Assembly (NCBI GenBank): GCA_030640625.1 | Contig: DAOWJB010000076.1 | Span: 1-48,785 of the forward strand | Source of the DNA: Bacteroides sp. | GTDB lineage: Bacteria; Bacteroidota; Bacteroidia; Bacteroidales; SM23-62 | Length of the DNA stretch: 48,785 nt | Direction: 5' to 3' | In this document: piece after piece, positions 33,362-42,615 of the stretch | Position numbering within the stretch: position 1 is the stretch's first letter | Layout of the letters: each line of letters starts with the position of its first letter | Position numbers and translations under genes: made by a program | Notes under the pieces: model-generated | What the model saw: only the letters and a program-made list of their open reading frames with translations | Told to the model about the DNA's origin: nothing | Databases searched by the model: none

Positions 33362-35788
33362 ATGAAGGTATTAAAATTCGGAGGATCCTCAGTTGGCACA
33401 CCGGAATGCATTCTGAGGGTTAAAACCATCGTTGAGAGCCAGGTTGAACCAAGTATTGTAGTAGTTTCTGCTTTCCAGGGCGTTACAGATCAATTAATCA
33501 AGGTAAGCAAGCTGGCAATGGAAAGGGAAGAAGCTTACAAGGATCTATTATCTGAGACCGAGCAAAGGCATTACCAGGCTGTCAAGGAACTTTTCCGGGT
33601 TAACCAGCAAAGCAATATCCTGGCTGGGATAAAAGTATTGATCAATGAACTGGAAGAGACCCTGCATGGTGTTTTTCTCCTGCAGGACCTGACAGCGAAA
33701 ACCCAGGATACAATCCTCAGTTTCGGAGAGCGATTGTCCTCATTCATCATCTCGCTTATAATCAACGATGCCTACCTGGTGGAAATCAGGGACCTGATCA
33801 AGACGAACAGTCAGTATAGCAAGGCCCAGGTCCTTTTCAACCAGAGCTATCCACTGATCGCGGAACACTTTAAATCCCTCCAAAAATATGCGGTTGTCCC
33901 GGGCTTCATCGCAAGCAATGAAAAGGGAGAGACAACCACCCTGGGACGTGGCGGATCAGATTACACGGCAGCCATCATTGCTGCGGGAGTTGATGCATCT
34001 GTCCTGGAAATCTGGACAGACGTGGATGGTTTTATGACAGCAGATCCGCGAAAGGTAGAGAAGGCCTATGCCATCGAATCATTGAGTTATGCTGAAGCCA
34101 TGGAATTGTCGCATTTCGGTGCGAAGGTTCTGTATACACCCACAATCCATCCGGTCCTTGATAAAAGAATACGCATTCATATCAAGAATACATTTTCTCC
34201 TGAAAAGAAAGGGACCCTGATCGGCATGCAGGAGATCGTTCCCAACCAATCACCCATCAAAGGGATCTCGTCCATTGACCAGGTTGATCTTATTACCCTG
34301 CAGGGTTCCGGCATGGTAGGCGTCACCGGTACTTCCATGCGCCTGTTCACGGCGCTTGCCGGACGGAATATCAATATCATCCTGATCACTCAGGCCTCCT
34401 CAGAGTATTCCATCAGTTTCGCCATACATCCAGACGGTACTCAGGAAGCAGAGCAAGCCATAAGGGAAGAATTTCACCATGAGATTGAGATCATTCATTC
34501 CATCAGGATCCTCGTGGAAAGAGACCTTTCGGTCATCGCTATTGTCGGCGAGAGAATGCGGCATACCCCCGGTATCTCTGCTAAATTGTTTCAGGCAATG
34601 GGACGTAACGGGATCAACGTGATCGCGATAGCCCAGGGATCCTCGGAGCTGAATATCTCCGTGGTGATCAGTCACCACAGCCTGCGGAAGGCAATGAATG
34701 TGATCCATGAAGGATTCTTCCTGTCTCATTACAAGGAACTTCACCTCTTCCTGGTGGGTGTCGGGACCGTAGGTTCCAGGCTGCTGAATCAAATCCGCAA
34801 CCAGCAAGAAAAGCTGTTGCTTCATCATCACCTCAAGGTTAACCTGATAGGCTTATCCAACTCTAAAAAGATGATCATCGATCACAATGGCATTGATATC
34901 GAAAGTTATAAAGACCTGCTCAGCGAGGGACAACCAACCGATTTGCAGGCTTTCTCCAACCGGATCGCAGAACTGAACCTGCGGAACAGTGTATTCATTG
35001 ATTGCACGGCAGCATCCGAGGTAGCTGAAGGCTATAAACAGCAGTTCAATAATTACGTTTCGGTAGTCACGGCCAACAAGATTGCATGTTCATCTGCCTA
35101 TGAGAATTACAAGGATCTGAAAAACACCGCACAGACAAAAGGCGTGAAATTCATTTTTGAGACCAATGTGGGCGCAGGCCTTCCCATCATCAATACGATG
35201 AACGACCTGATCAACAGCGGCGACAGAATCCTTGAACTGGAGGCCGTTTTGTCTGGTACACTCAATTACATATTCAATACCCTGGATAAGGATAACCGCC
35301 TGAGTGATGTGATCCGGCAGGCGAAGGAACTTGGCTATTCTGAACCGGATCCCAGAATTGACCTGAGTGGCATTGATGTCATTCGCAAACTCATCATCCT
35401 GTCAAGAGAGTCCGGCTACAAGATCGAGGAAAAACAGGTGAAAGTTACGCCCATCCTCCCAAAGGAATGTTTTGAAGGCAGCCTGGACGAATTCTGGCAA
35501 AAAGTTAGCAACTACGATGAGGAATTTGAGAAAGAACGGGCAGCGCTGGAAAAGAAAAATATGAAATGGCGTTTTGTGGCCCGGCTGAAGGAGGGCAAAG
35601 CTTCCGTAAGCCTTACTGAGGTTGGGATGGATCATCCCCTGTTCCCCCTGGAAGGAAGTAACAACATCATCATGATCACCACGGAAAGGTATAAGGAACA
35701 CCCCATGATCATTAAGGGATACGGAGCCGGTGCAGAAGTAACTGCCGCCGGATTGTTTGCCGATGTTATCCGGATAGCGAATATCTAG
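33362..35788 (+). CDS. thrA: Bifunctional aspartokinase / homoserine dehydrogenase I
   Basis: Catalyses the first and third steps from aspartate to threonine. In the 808-residue protein, residues 1-~290 are aspartokinase, with KFGGSSVG at 5-12 and TTLGRGGSDYTAA. Two ACT regulatory domains follow (~300-460), seen in SGMVGVTGTSMRLFTAL and GINVIAIAQGSSELNIS. The homoserine dehydrogenase domain (~465-808) has FLVGVGTVGSRLL for NAD(P) binding, VTANKIA, and SGTLNYIFNTL. The ACT domains predict feedback control, probably by threonine. thrB starts 3 bases after the stop. Confidence 0.97.
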   Translation: MKVLKFGGSSVGTPECILRVKTIVESQVEPSIVVVSAFQGVTDQLIKVSKLAMEREEAYKDLLSETEQRHYQAVKELFRVNQQSNILAGIKVLINELEETLHGVFLLQDLTAKTQDTILSFGERLSSFIISLIINDAYLVEIRDLIKTNSQYSKAQVLFNQSYPLIAEHFKSLQKYAVVPGFIASNEKGETTTLGRGGSDYTAAIIAAGVDASVLEIWTDVDGFMTADPRKVEKAYAIESLSYAEAMELSHFGAKVLYTPTIHPVLDKRIRIHIKNTFSPEKKGTLIGMQEIVPNQSPIKGISSIDQVDLITLQGSGMVGVTGTSMRLFTALAGRNINIILITQASSEYSISFAIHPDGTQEAEQAIREEFHHEIEIIHSIRILVERDLSVIAIVGERMRHTPGISAKLFQAMGRNGINVIAIAQGSSELNISVVISHHSLRKAMNVIHEGFFLSHYKELHLFLVGVGTVGSRLLNQIRNQQEKLLLHHHLKVNLIGLSNSKKMIIDHNGIDIESYKDLLSEGQPTDLQAFSNRIAELNLRNSVFIDCTAASEVAEGYKQQFNNYVSVVTANKIACSSAYENYKDLKNTAQTKGVKFIFETNVGAGLPIINTMNDLINSGDRILELEAVLSGTLNYIFNTLDKDNRLSDVIRQAKELGYSEPDPRIDLSGIDVIRKLIILSRESGYKIEEKQVKVTPILPKECFEGSLDEFWQKVSNYDEEFEKERAALEKKNMKWRFVARLKEGKASVSLTEVGMDHPLFPLEGSNNIIMITTERYKEHPMIIKGYGAGAEVTAAGLFADVIRIANI

Positions 35789-35791
35789 AAC

Positions 35792-36724
35792 GTGGATAAT
35801 GGAGTACATATATACTCGCCGGCTACGGTGGCCAATGTGGGACCCGGATTTGATATCCTTGGATTTGCCTTGAACCAGCCTGGAGATGAGATCCTGGTTG
35901 AAAAATCCGGAGAAAATGTACACAGCATCATAAACCAATCAGGACTTAGTTTACCCCTGGATCCTGTCAAAAACGTATCCACCGTTGCCATCGATTCCAT
36001 GCTGAACCAACTGGGAAGCACCCAGAAATTCCGCCTGACCTTCTTAAAAAAGATAGCACCCGGCAGTGGGATCGGTTCAAGTGCGGCCAGTTCTGCAGGA
36101 GCTGTTTATGGTGCCAACCATCTCCTGGGAAGTCCATTTACAAACCGGGAGCTGGTGCCTTTTGCCATGAAAGGAGAAGAGGCAGCAAGTGGTTCTGCCC
36201 ATGCGGACAATGTTGCCCCGGCCCTGCTTGGTGGATTTGTCCTGGTCAGGAGTTATGACCCCCTGGATATCATAAGTATTCCCGGACCGGATCAGCTTTA
36301 TTGCAGCGTGGTACACCCGGATATAAGTATTGCCACGAAGGACAGCCGCAAGATCCTGAAAACCACTGTATCCCTCGAGAAGGCAATAACCCAGTGCGGG
36401 AATGTGGCGGGATTGGTAACCGGACTGATTACCAGAGATTACCGATTGATCAGTGACTCGATGCATGACGTAATTGCTGAACCCGTCCGGTCTTTCCTCA
36501 TCCCGGAATACGAGAAAGTAAAAAAAGCCGCCCTTGAGGCCGGCGCCCTGGGATGCAGCATATCAGGTTCAGGGCCATCCATCTTTGCGCTCAGCGAGCA
36601 TGAGGACATTGCAGTCAGGGCCGGGAAGGCCATGGAAAATATCTTTACCGTCGCAGGGATCGGCAGCAATGTTTTTATTTCACAGGTTAATAAGCAGGGC
36701 ATGAATGTCATGACTAGCGAATAA
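35792..36724 (+). CDS. thrB: Homoserine kinase
   Basis: Phosphorylates homoserine for threonine synthesis. It is a GHMP kinase of 310 residues with the opening PATVANVGPGFDILGFAL (VANVGPGFD), the ATP loop KKIAPGSGIGSSAASSAGAV (PGSGIGSSAAS) and the C-terminal GCSISGSGPSIFAL. The start is a GTG at 35792, 3 bases after thrA; no suitable in-frame ATG exists before the conserved region. The stop shares one base with the thrC start (TAATG), so the three genes are very likely translationally linked. Confidence 0.96.
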   Translation: MDNGVHIYSPATVANVGPGFDILGFALNQPGDEILVEKSGENVHSIINQSGLSLPLDPVKNVSTVAIDSMLNQLGSTQKFRLTFLKKIAPGSGIGSSAASSAGAVYGANHLLGSPFTNRELVPFAMKGEEAASGSAHADNVAPALLGGFVLVRSYDPLDIISIPGPDQLYCSVVHPDISIATKDSRKILKTTVSLEKAITQCGNVAGLVTGLITRDYRLISDSMHDVIAEPVRSFLIPEYEKVKKAALEAGALGCSISGSGPSIFALSEHEDIAVRAGKAMENIFTVAGIGSNVFISQVNKQGMNVMTSE

Positions 36725-38025
36725 TGAATTATTACAGCACCGGGAACAGACAGCTCAGGCGGTCACTGAAGGACGCGGTCCTCGATGGACTTGCCCCGGA
36801 TGGTGGACTCTATATGCCTGAAAGTATACCGGTCCTCCCAAAGGAACAATTGCATTCATTTAAGACCAAAACCTTCCCGGAGATCTCCCGGGAAATTGCG
36901 TTAAGCCTGTTCCATGAGGACCTGCCGGAACCGGATATCATAAGGATTACAGATTCAGCCATCAATTTTGACACCCCTCTGGTAAAGGTGGAAGATGGAA
37001 TCTATACCCTGGAATTGTTTCACGGTCCAACATTGGCATTCAAAGACGTGGGCGCCCGCTTCATGGCCCGAATGTTGGAACATTTTACCAGGGGACTCAA
37101 CCAGAAAATCAATGTCCTTGTGGCCACATCTGGTGATACCGGAAGTGCTGTGGCCAGTGGTTTTTTAAACGTAGAAGGTGTCCAGGTATTCATCCTTTAC
37201 CCTTCTGGTGGTGTAAGTAAGCTCCAGGAGATGCAATTGACTACACTTGGAGGCAATATAACGGCACTGGAGATATCGGGAACCTTTGATGACTGTCAAA
37301 GATTGGTGAAATCGGCTTTCCAGGACAGTGATCTCACAAAAAATATGATCCTGACCTCGGCAAATTCAATCAACCTTGCCCGCCTGCTTCCCCAGTCATT
37401 TTATTATTTCAATGCCTGGGCCAGGCTTTCGGAAAACCAGGAATTTTATGTCTCGGTACCCAGTGGTAACTTTGGAAATCTTACCGCCGGATTGATTGCC
37501 GGTAAAATGGGATTGCCGGTAAAGCATTATATCGTTGCCACCAATGTTAATGATGTAGTTCCCGAGTACCTGGATACAGGGAAATATCGCCCCCGGCCTT
37601 CCATAGCCACCATAGCCAATGCCATGGATGTGGGCAATCCAAGTAATTTTGCGAGGATCCTGGATCTTTATGGTCATTCCCATGAGACTATCCTTGATGT
37701 CATGAGTGCATATTCCTATACTGATAAGGAGCTTAAAGAAACCATGGGGGATGTTTACCGCCGTACAGGGTACCTGCTTGATCCGCATGGTGCTGCGGGT
37801 TATCAGGCCTTAAAACAGCATGCCCCAAAAGAGGAAGGAATTTCAGGAGTATTCCTTGAAACTGCCCACCCTGGAAAATTTAGCCTGACGGTTGAAGAAG
37901 TGATCCAATCCACTATTGAGATCCCCGAAAAGCTGAAGCAGGCATCTTCAAAGGAAAAAGTTAGTATACCGCTAACAAGCGAATTCTCAGAATTGAAGGA
38001 ATTCCTGGTTCAAACTGTACGTTAA
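36724..38025 (+). CDS. thrC: Threonine synthase
   Basis: A PLP enzyme that converts O-phosphohomoserine to threonine. The 433-residue protein opens YYSTGNRQLRRSLKDAVLDGLAPDGGLYMPESIP, of which DGLAPDGGLYMP is the family signature. The PLP lysine lies in PTLAFKDVGARFM. The phosphate-binding region is VATSGDTGSAVASGF, and FYVSVPSGNFGNLTAGL follows. The length is typical of the bacterial class-1 type. It is the last gene of thrABC; no clear terminator is visible in the 183 bases to the convergent gdhA. Confidence 0.96.
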   Translation: MNYYSTGNRQLRRSLKDAVLDGLAPDGGLYMPESIPVLPKEQLHSFKTKTFPEISREIALSLFHEDLPEPDIIRITDSAINFDTPLVKVEDGIYTLELFHGPTLAFKDVGARFMARMLEHFTRGLNQKINVLVATSGDTGSAVASGFLNVEGVQVFILYPSGGVSKLQEMQLTTLGGNITALEISGTFDDCQRLVKSAFQDSDLTKNMILTSANSINLARLLPQSFYYFNAWARLSENQEFYVSVPSGNFGNLTAGLIAGKMGLPVKHYIVATNVNDVVPEYLDTGKYRPRPSIATIANAMDVGNPSNFARILDLYGHSHETILDVMSAYSYTDKELKETMGDVYRRTGYLLDPHGAAGYQALKQHAPKEEGISGVFLETAHPGKFSLTVEEVIQSTIEIPEKLKQASSKEKVSIPLTSEFSELKEFLVQTVR

Positions 38026-38208
38026 TCAGGCAGGATCGCACCTTGTTCCTTCATTCTACCTTGATAATCTGTGCGCCGGCCGTGTAGGACCCAGTGATTT
38101 TACTATCTCCTTTGTGGTGATATGAGAATCGTTTTAAAACCCTTACCACTTTGAGGTAAATGTTTACTGGCACAAAATCCAGCTTGGTTTTTTATTCATT
38201 AACCGAAC

Positions 38209-39546
38209 CTAGATGATGCCCTGATCAAGCATGGCATTGGCCACCTTCATAAAGCCGGCAATATTGGCTCCATTTACATAGTTTATATAGCCATCGGGTT
38301 CTGTCCCATGTTCCACGCAGGCGACATGGATATTGGTCATGATCTCATGAAGTCGTCTGTCAACCTCTTCCCGTTGCCAGTTCAGTTTCATGCTGTTCTG
38401 TGACATTTCGAGGCCGGATGTGGCAACACCACCTGCATTGGCAGCTTTACCGGGAGCATACAGGATCTTGTTCTCCTGGAGTAATTCGATGGCTTCCGGT
38501 ATACAGGGCATATTGGCTCCTTCACAAACACAAATACAACCGTTCTTCACCAGGTTTTTAGCATCCTCCTCATTAAGCTCATTTTCCGTTGCGCAGGGCA
38601 TGGCAATATCGCATTTTACTTCCCAGGGATGTTTACCGGGCACGAACTCTGTCCCTTCAAACTCATAAGAATAAGGTTTGACAATATCTTCATTGGAAGC
38701 ACGCAGCTCCAGCATATAGTCTATTTTTTCACCGGATACTCCTTCCTGATCATGTACATAGCCATCCGGACCGGACAGGGTGACTACCTTCCCTCCCAGC
38801 TCGACAACTTTCTGTGCGGCGCCCCATGCTACATTGCCGAATCCGCTGATAGCAACCGTCTTTCCTTCAAATGTTTCCCCTTTTGTGGCAAGCATTTCCT
38901 TGGCGAAATAGACACAACCAAAACCTGTGGCTTCTGGACGGATCAGGCTGCCTCCCCAATTAATGCCTTTACCTGTTAACACACCCGTATTCTCCCTGGC
39001 CAGTTTTCTGTATATTCCATAAAGGAAACCTATTTCACGCGTACCTACACCGATGTCACCCGCCGGTACGTCGGTGGACGGGCCAATCAGTTTCCAGAGT
39101 TCAAGCATAAAGTGCTGGCAAAAACGCATGATCTCGCTGTTCGATTTCCCTTTTGGATTGAAATCAGATCCTCCTTTGGCACCACCCATTGGCAATGAGG
39201 TCAGGCTGTTCTTGAAAATCTGTTCGAATCCCAGGAACTTCAGTATGCTCAGGTTGACACTTGGGTGAAACCGAAGACCACCTTTATATGGCCCGATAAT
39301 ATTATTGAATTGGATCCGGTACCCCAGGTTCACATGTACATTTCCCTGGTCATCTTCCCAGGGTACTTTGAAAATAAGAATCCTGTCTGGCTCTATGAGC
39401 CGGTCGATAATACCGGCTGCCTCGAAATGTGGATTGGCATTGTAAATTTCCTCAATGGATTCCAGGACTTCCCGTACAGCTTGATGATATTCCGGTTCTC
39501 CCGGGTGCTTTTTCTCGAGTTCAACCATTACCCTGTCAACGTTCAT
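38209..39546 (-). CDS. gdhA: Glutamate dehydrogenase, hexameric, probably NADP-dependent
   Basis: Reversible amination of 2-oxoglutarate to glutamate. The 445-residue protein belongs to the ~450-residue small hexameric family: PYKGGLRFHPSVNLSILKFLGFEQ (KGGLRFHP), catalytic lysine in LPMGGAKGGSDFNPKG, DVPAGDIGVGTREIGFLYG and the dinucleotide loop ISGFGNVAWGAAQKV. C-terminal NAGGVATSGLEMSQNS matches. Biosynthetic use with NADPH is the usual role. It has a 93-base upstream region with no good promoter match. The neighbouring PPDK-like genes on the same strand are upstream of it and could read through. Confidence 0.95.
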   Translation of the reverse strand: MNVDRVMVELEKKHPGEPEYHQAVREVLESIEEIYNANPHFEAAGIIDRLIEPDRILIFKVPWEDDQGNVHVNLGYRIQFNNIIGPYKGGLRFHPSVNLSILKFLGFEQIFKNSLTSLPMGGAKGGSDFNPKGKSNSEIMRFCQHFMLELWKLIGPSTDVPAGDIGVGTREIGFLYGIYRKLARENTGVLTGKGINWGGSLIRPEATGFGCVYFAKEMLATKGETFEGKTVAISGFGNVAWGAAQKVVELGGKVVTLSGPDGYVHDQEGVSGEKIDYMLELRASNEDIVKPYSYEFEGTEFVPGKHPWEVKCDIAMPCATENELNEEDAKNLVKNGCICVCEGANMPCIPEAIELLQENKILYAPGKAANAGGVATSGLEMSQNSMKLNWQREEVDRRLHEIMTNIHVACVEHGTEPDGYINYVNGANIAGFMKVANAMLDQGII

Positions 39547-39639
39547 AACTGTTAGATTTGATTTTCATTTAAAAATACATTTATACCTCTTGTCTGGCAA
39601 ATAATATAACATGATATAAAATATTGACTTTTATCAGGT

Positions 39640-42615
39640 TTAGCCGGAAAAGGTATCCTTATAGATAACCCCTTTATTGGATTTGCCATCTACCTCTACC
39701 CTGAGTGGTTTGTTAAACCGGATATGTCTGAAATACTCATTTTCCATGGTTGCGGGGAGCTTATCAAGATATTCAAGGTCAAAGAACCCATCATTAATAA
39801 ATGGATTGATGGTGAAATAACCTACCCTGAATGAAGTGATGTTCTGGAAAAAGTGGGTACCCTGGCTGGGATCGATCCGGTAATTTTCCAATCCGGATTC
39901 GATAATCACCCGTGCAGCTGAAAGCTGGGCCCATTTGGCAGGTATCCCAAGCCAGGGATCAGTCGATCCCCATCTTCCCGGTCCGATCAGGATGTAATTT
40001 TTCCCATCGCGTAAGAACTCTTCATTTTTTGCCTCGATCAGTCCAGCAATTTTACTGTTGTTCGCAGGATCAAATGAAGCTGGTTTTACATATACCAGGT
40101 CCTTGAGATCTTCAAAGGATCCATTCCCCAGAGCCGATTCAGAATATACGATGGTATCTTCCAGATTGACATCATCAAGTTTGAAGCTAATGCTCTGATC
40201 ATTTAAAACAATCGGCCTGATCTGAAGGAAACTGAAAACAGCAGGAAGTCCGGTCGGCATATCCAGATTTATGGCAAATTCTATTTCTATCGGGTTATTC
40301 ATTTCCTTCTGGCCTGTCTGCAGAAGGTCGCTCAGGATTTTTGCCAGTGGAATGGCATTATAATTCAGCAGCTGTGAGAAGGTGACAACCCGCTTTCCGG
40401 GACCATATACACCATCCCTGATCATATGGTTCTCATAATCATAGGTGGATGCGGCATACCTGAAGGAAGCATCTTTCTCTGCATCTTTGAAGGGTATCTT
40501 CAGCAGGTTTGCCCCATCGTCCACAGAAGGAATGAAACTATTGGGATCCAGGTTGACAGCCAGGAATTTTTTCTGGGTATCCTTTAAGACCATATCAGGA
40601 TCTGAAAGTTGAAGTACCTTTTTGGGATATTTGGGTGAGAATCTGAGTCCAACGCCGCCTTCCATCAAATATTTTCCGAGGCCGTAGGCAATTACTGCAA
40701 TACCATCTTCTGGTTTTTCCGGTTCGATAGGATAAAAGTTAATAGACCGGGCAACCCCCGACAGGGAAGGGTAAAATCTGTCTCCATATGCAGATCCGCA
40801 CACCTCCTGCAAAATAATGCCCATTTTTTCCTCGTCTATCACATTGGAAGTGGCAGCCATATAAGATTTACTGCTTTTATAATAGACCGAGGCATACACA
40901 CTTTTTATGGCTGCTGTAAGGATGTTAAGCATATGATCCCTGTCTTCTTTGTCACAAGGGACCATATAGGTGGAATAGATCCCTGCAAAAGGCTGGTAAT
41001 GAGAATCTTCCAGCTTGCTAGAACTCCTCACGGCCACAGGATTCTCGAGGACCTCGACAAATGCCTTCAAATCCTGAATTACCCAGTCCGGCATGGCAGC
41101 ACGGAGGAAATAATCCAGGATCTCCACGTCCTCTTTATCGGACAGGGCCACCCCGAACAGATCATTTTCTACCATAAAATCATCAAAAACATCCGTACTC
41201 AGGACAACCGTTCTGGGTATGGTTATCACAATCCCCGGATATTTATTGAAAAGATGATGTTTTTCAATAATTGAGTTGATAAATGCCAGTCCCCTGGCTT
41301 TACCACCGCTGGATTCTTCTCCTATTCTGCTGAATACCAGGTATTCATTAAATTTATTCCTGTTAAATTTTGCAATGATACCCCGGCCCTTGGCAATCCT
41401 GAAATTGGAGATGGACTCATAGAGGTAGCTCCTCAATTCATCCAAACTTGGAAAATCCTCATTTCTCACGTGTTTAAACAACTGGGCAACCTGAAATAAT
41501 GCCCGGGCATTCAGCCATTTGGAAAAATCATTGCGCCCGGAATGCAATTCTAGCACCTTTTCAGGGATCTTCAGTATCTCTGTCTGCATGGCCTGCAGGT
41601 CCTCGGCCCTGCCAATCTCTTCCATGGTGTCAGGATCACGAAAAACAAAATCTCCAAATCCAAAATTTTCAAGGATGTATTGATTCAGTTCATGCGAGAG
41701 AGACTTTGAATATTTATGCATAAACCCAATGCCCAGGTCTTTAGCCTCCTTTGCCATGGTTTCATCGGATGACTGCAGGAGGAAAGGCATGAACTTATCT
41801 TCCTCTTTGACCAGCCTGCAAAATTCAAGGCCCATTTTTCCCTTCTGCCTACTCCTGGCATTTTTCTTAAAGTTCACATCAGATATGATCCCCAGCATAT
41901 TATACTTGTACTTCTGGAATAGTTTTACAGCGTCATCAAGGGACGTAGCCAATAGAACCTTTGGCCTCCCCCTCATCCGCAACATACGATGATGTTCATT
42001 CAGGGCTTCCTCGCTGAATTCCCTGGATTGTTTCAGGATAATTTTATACAGGTTAGGAAGATAACTTGAAATATACCTGATGGAATCCTCCACCAGCAGA
42101 ATTGTCTGAACACCAACTGCCTCCACATCATGCTCGGCATTCATTTTGTCTTCGATTAGTTTGATGATGGCAAGGAGAAGGTCTGCATTTCCAAGCCATG
42201 AAAAAACATAGTCAATGGCAGAAAGGTCTTCTTTTTGAAGTCGTACAGAAACTTCACGGGAGAAGTGAGTGAGCGTTACGATGGGTATCTCCTCATACTT
42301 GGCCTTGATCTGTTTTGCCAGCTCAAAGGTATCGATGTCCTCAATATTCAGCATTTCAATGATCAGGTCAATTTGCTCCTTTTTCAGGATCTTAAAAGCT
42401 TCCCTGGCAGAATTTGCCAGGATAAATATGGGGGGATAACGCAGGTTCAGGGAAACATATTCATTAAAGATCTGTTCATCAATGCGACCGTCCTCTTCGA
42501 TCATGAATGCATCATAATTGCTGCAGATCAATAATACCTTCCGGATACGTTTTTGCATCAGGAGGTTAAAAGGCGGCTGGCCAAAATCAATGGTGGGAAT
42601 GTTTAATTTATTCAC
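39640..42615 (-). CDS. Receiver / PEP-synthase-type ATP-grasp fusion protein (second gene of pair)
   Basis: A 991-residue protein. Residues ~26-155 look like a receiver domain without its phospho-acceptor (IDLIIEMLNIED, Met where Asp is expected). Residues ~170-318 are a second receiver with the acidic pair Glu176-Asp177 (LLVEDS), acceptor Asp246 (GIISDVNF), Ser283 region (LLQSSDE) and Lys301. Residues ~430-803 are a PPDK_N/PEP-synthase ATP-grasp domain: SSGGKARGLAFIN, AVRSSSKLEDSHYQPFAG, IEIEFAINL, LQIRPI. The phosphohistidine and PEP-binding domains of PEP synthase are absent. Instead a C-terminal module (~820-991) has ILIGPGRWGSTDPWLGIP and GTHFFQN with His921. The GTG start overlaps the previous stop by 8 bases. 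Function unknown; probably a cytoplasmic ATP-dependent phosphotransfer or signalling protein. Confidence 0.85.
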   Translation of the reverse strand: MNKLNIPTIDFGQPPFNLLMQKRIRKVLLICSNYDAFMIEEDGRIDEQIFNEYVSLNLRYPPIFILANSAREAFKILKKEQIDLIIEMLNIEDIDTFELAKQIKAKYEEIPIVTLTHFSREVSVRLQKEDLSAIDYVFSWLGNADLLLAIIKLIEDKMNAEHDVEAVGVQTILLVEDSIRYISSYLPNLYKIILKQSREFSEEALNEHHRMLRMRGRPKVLLATSLDDAVKLFQKYKYNMLGIISDVNFKKNARSRQKGKMGLEFCRLVKEEDKFMPFLLQSSDETMAKEAKDLGIGFMHKYSKSLSHELNQYILENFGFGDFVFRDPDTMEEIGRAEDLQAMQTEILKIPEKVLELHSGRNDFSKWLNARALFQVAQLFKHVRNEDFPSLDELRSYLYESISNFRIAKGRGIIAKFNRNKFNEYLVFSRIGEESSGGKARGLAFINSIIEKHHLFNKYPGIVITIPRTVVLSTDVFDDFMVENDLFGVALSDKEDVEILDYFLRAAMPDWVIQDLKAFVEVLENPVAVRSSSKLEDSHYQPFAGIYSTYMVPCDKEDRDHMLNILTAAIKSVYASVYYKSSKSYMAATSNVIDEEKMGIILQEVCGSAYGDRFYPSLSGVARSINFYPIEPEKPEDGIAVIAYGLGKYLMEGGVGLRFSPKYPKKVLQLSDPDMVLKDTQKKFLAVNLDPNSFIPSVDDGANLLKIPFKDAEKDASFRYAASTYDYENHMIRDGVYGPGKRVVTFSQLLNYNAIPLAKILSDLLQTGQKEMNNPIEIEFAINLDMPTGLPAVFSFLQIRPIVLNDQSISFKLDDVNLEDTIVYSESALGNGSFEDLKDLVYVKPASFDPANNSKIAGLIEAKNEEFLRDGKNYILIGPGRWGSTDPWLGIPAKWAQLSAARVIIESGLENYRIDPSQGTHFFQNITSFRVGYFTINPFINDGFFDLEYLDKLPATMENEYFRHIRFNKPLRVEVDGKSNKGVIYKDTFSG

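Noticed and set aside
38026-38208. A terminator or small RNA between thrC and gdhA
   Set aside because: Only weak stems such as GTAAA-TG-TTTAC and CCAGCTTGG before T6 are seen; none is convincing.
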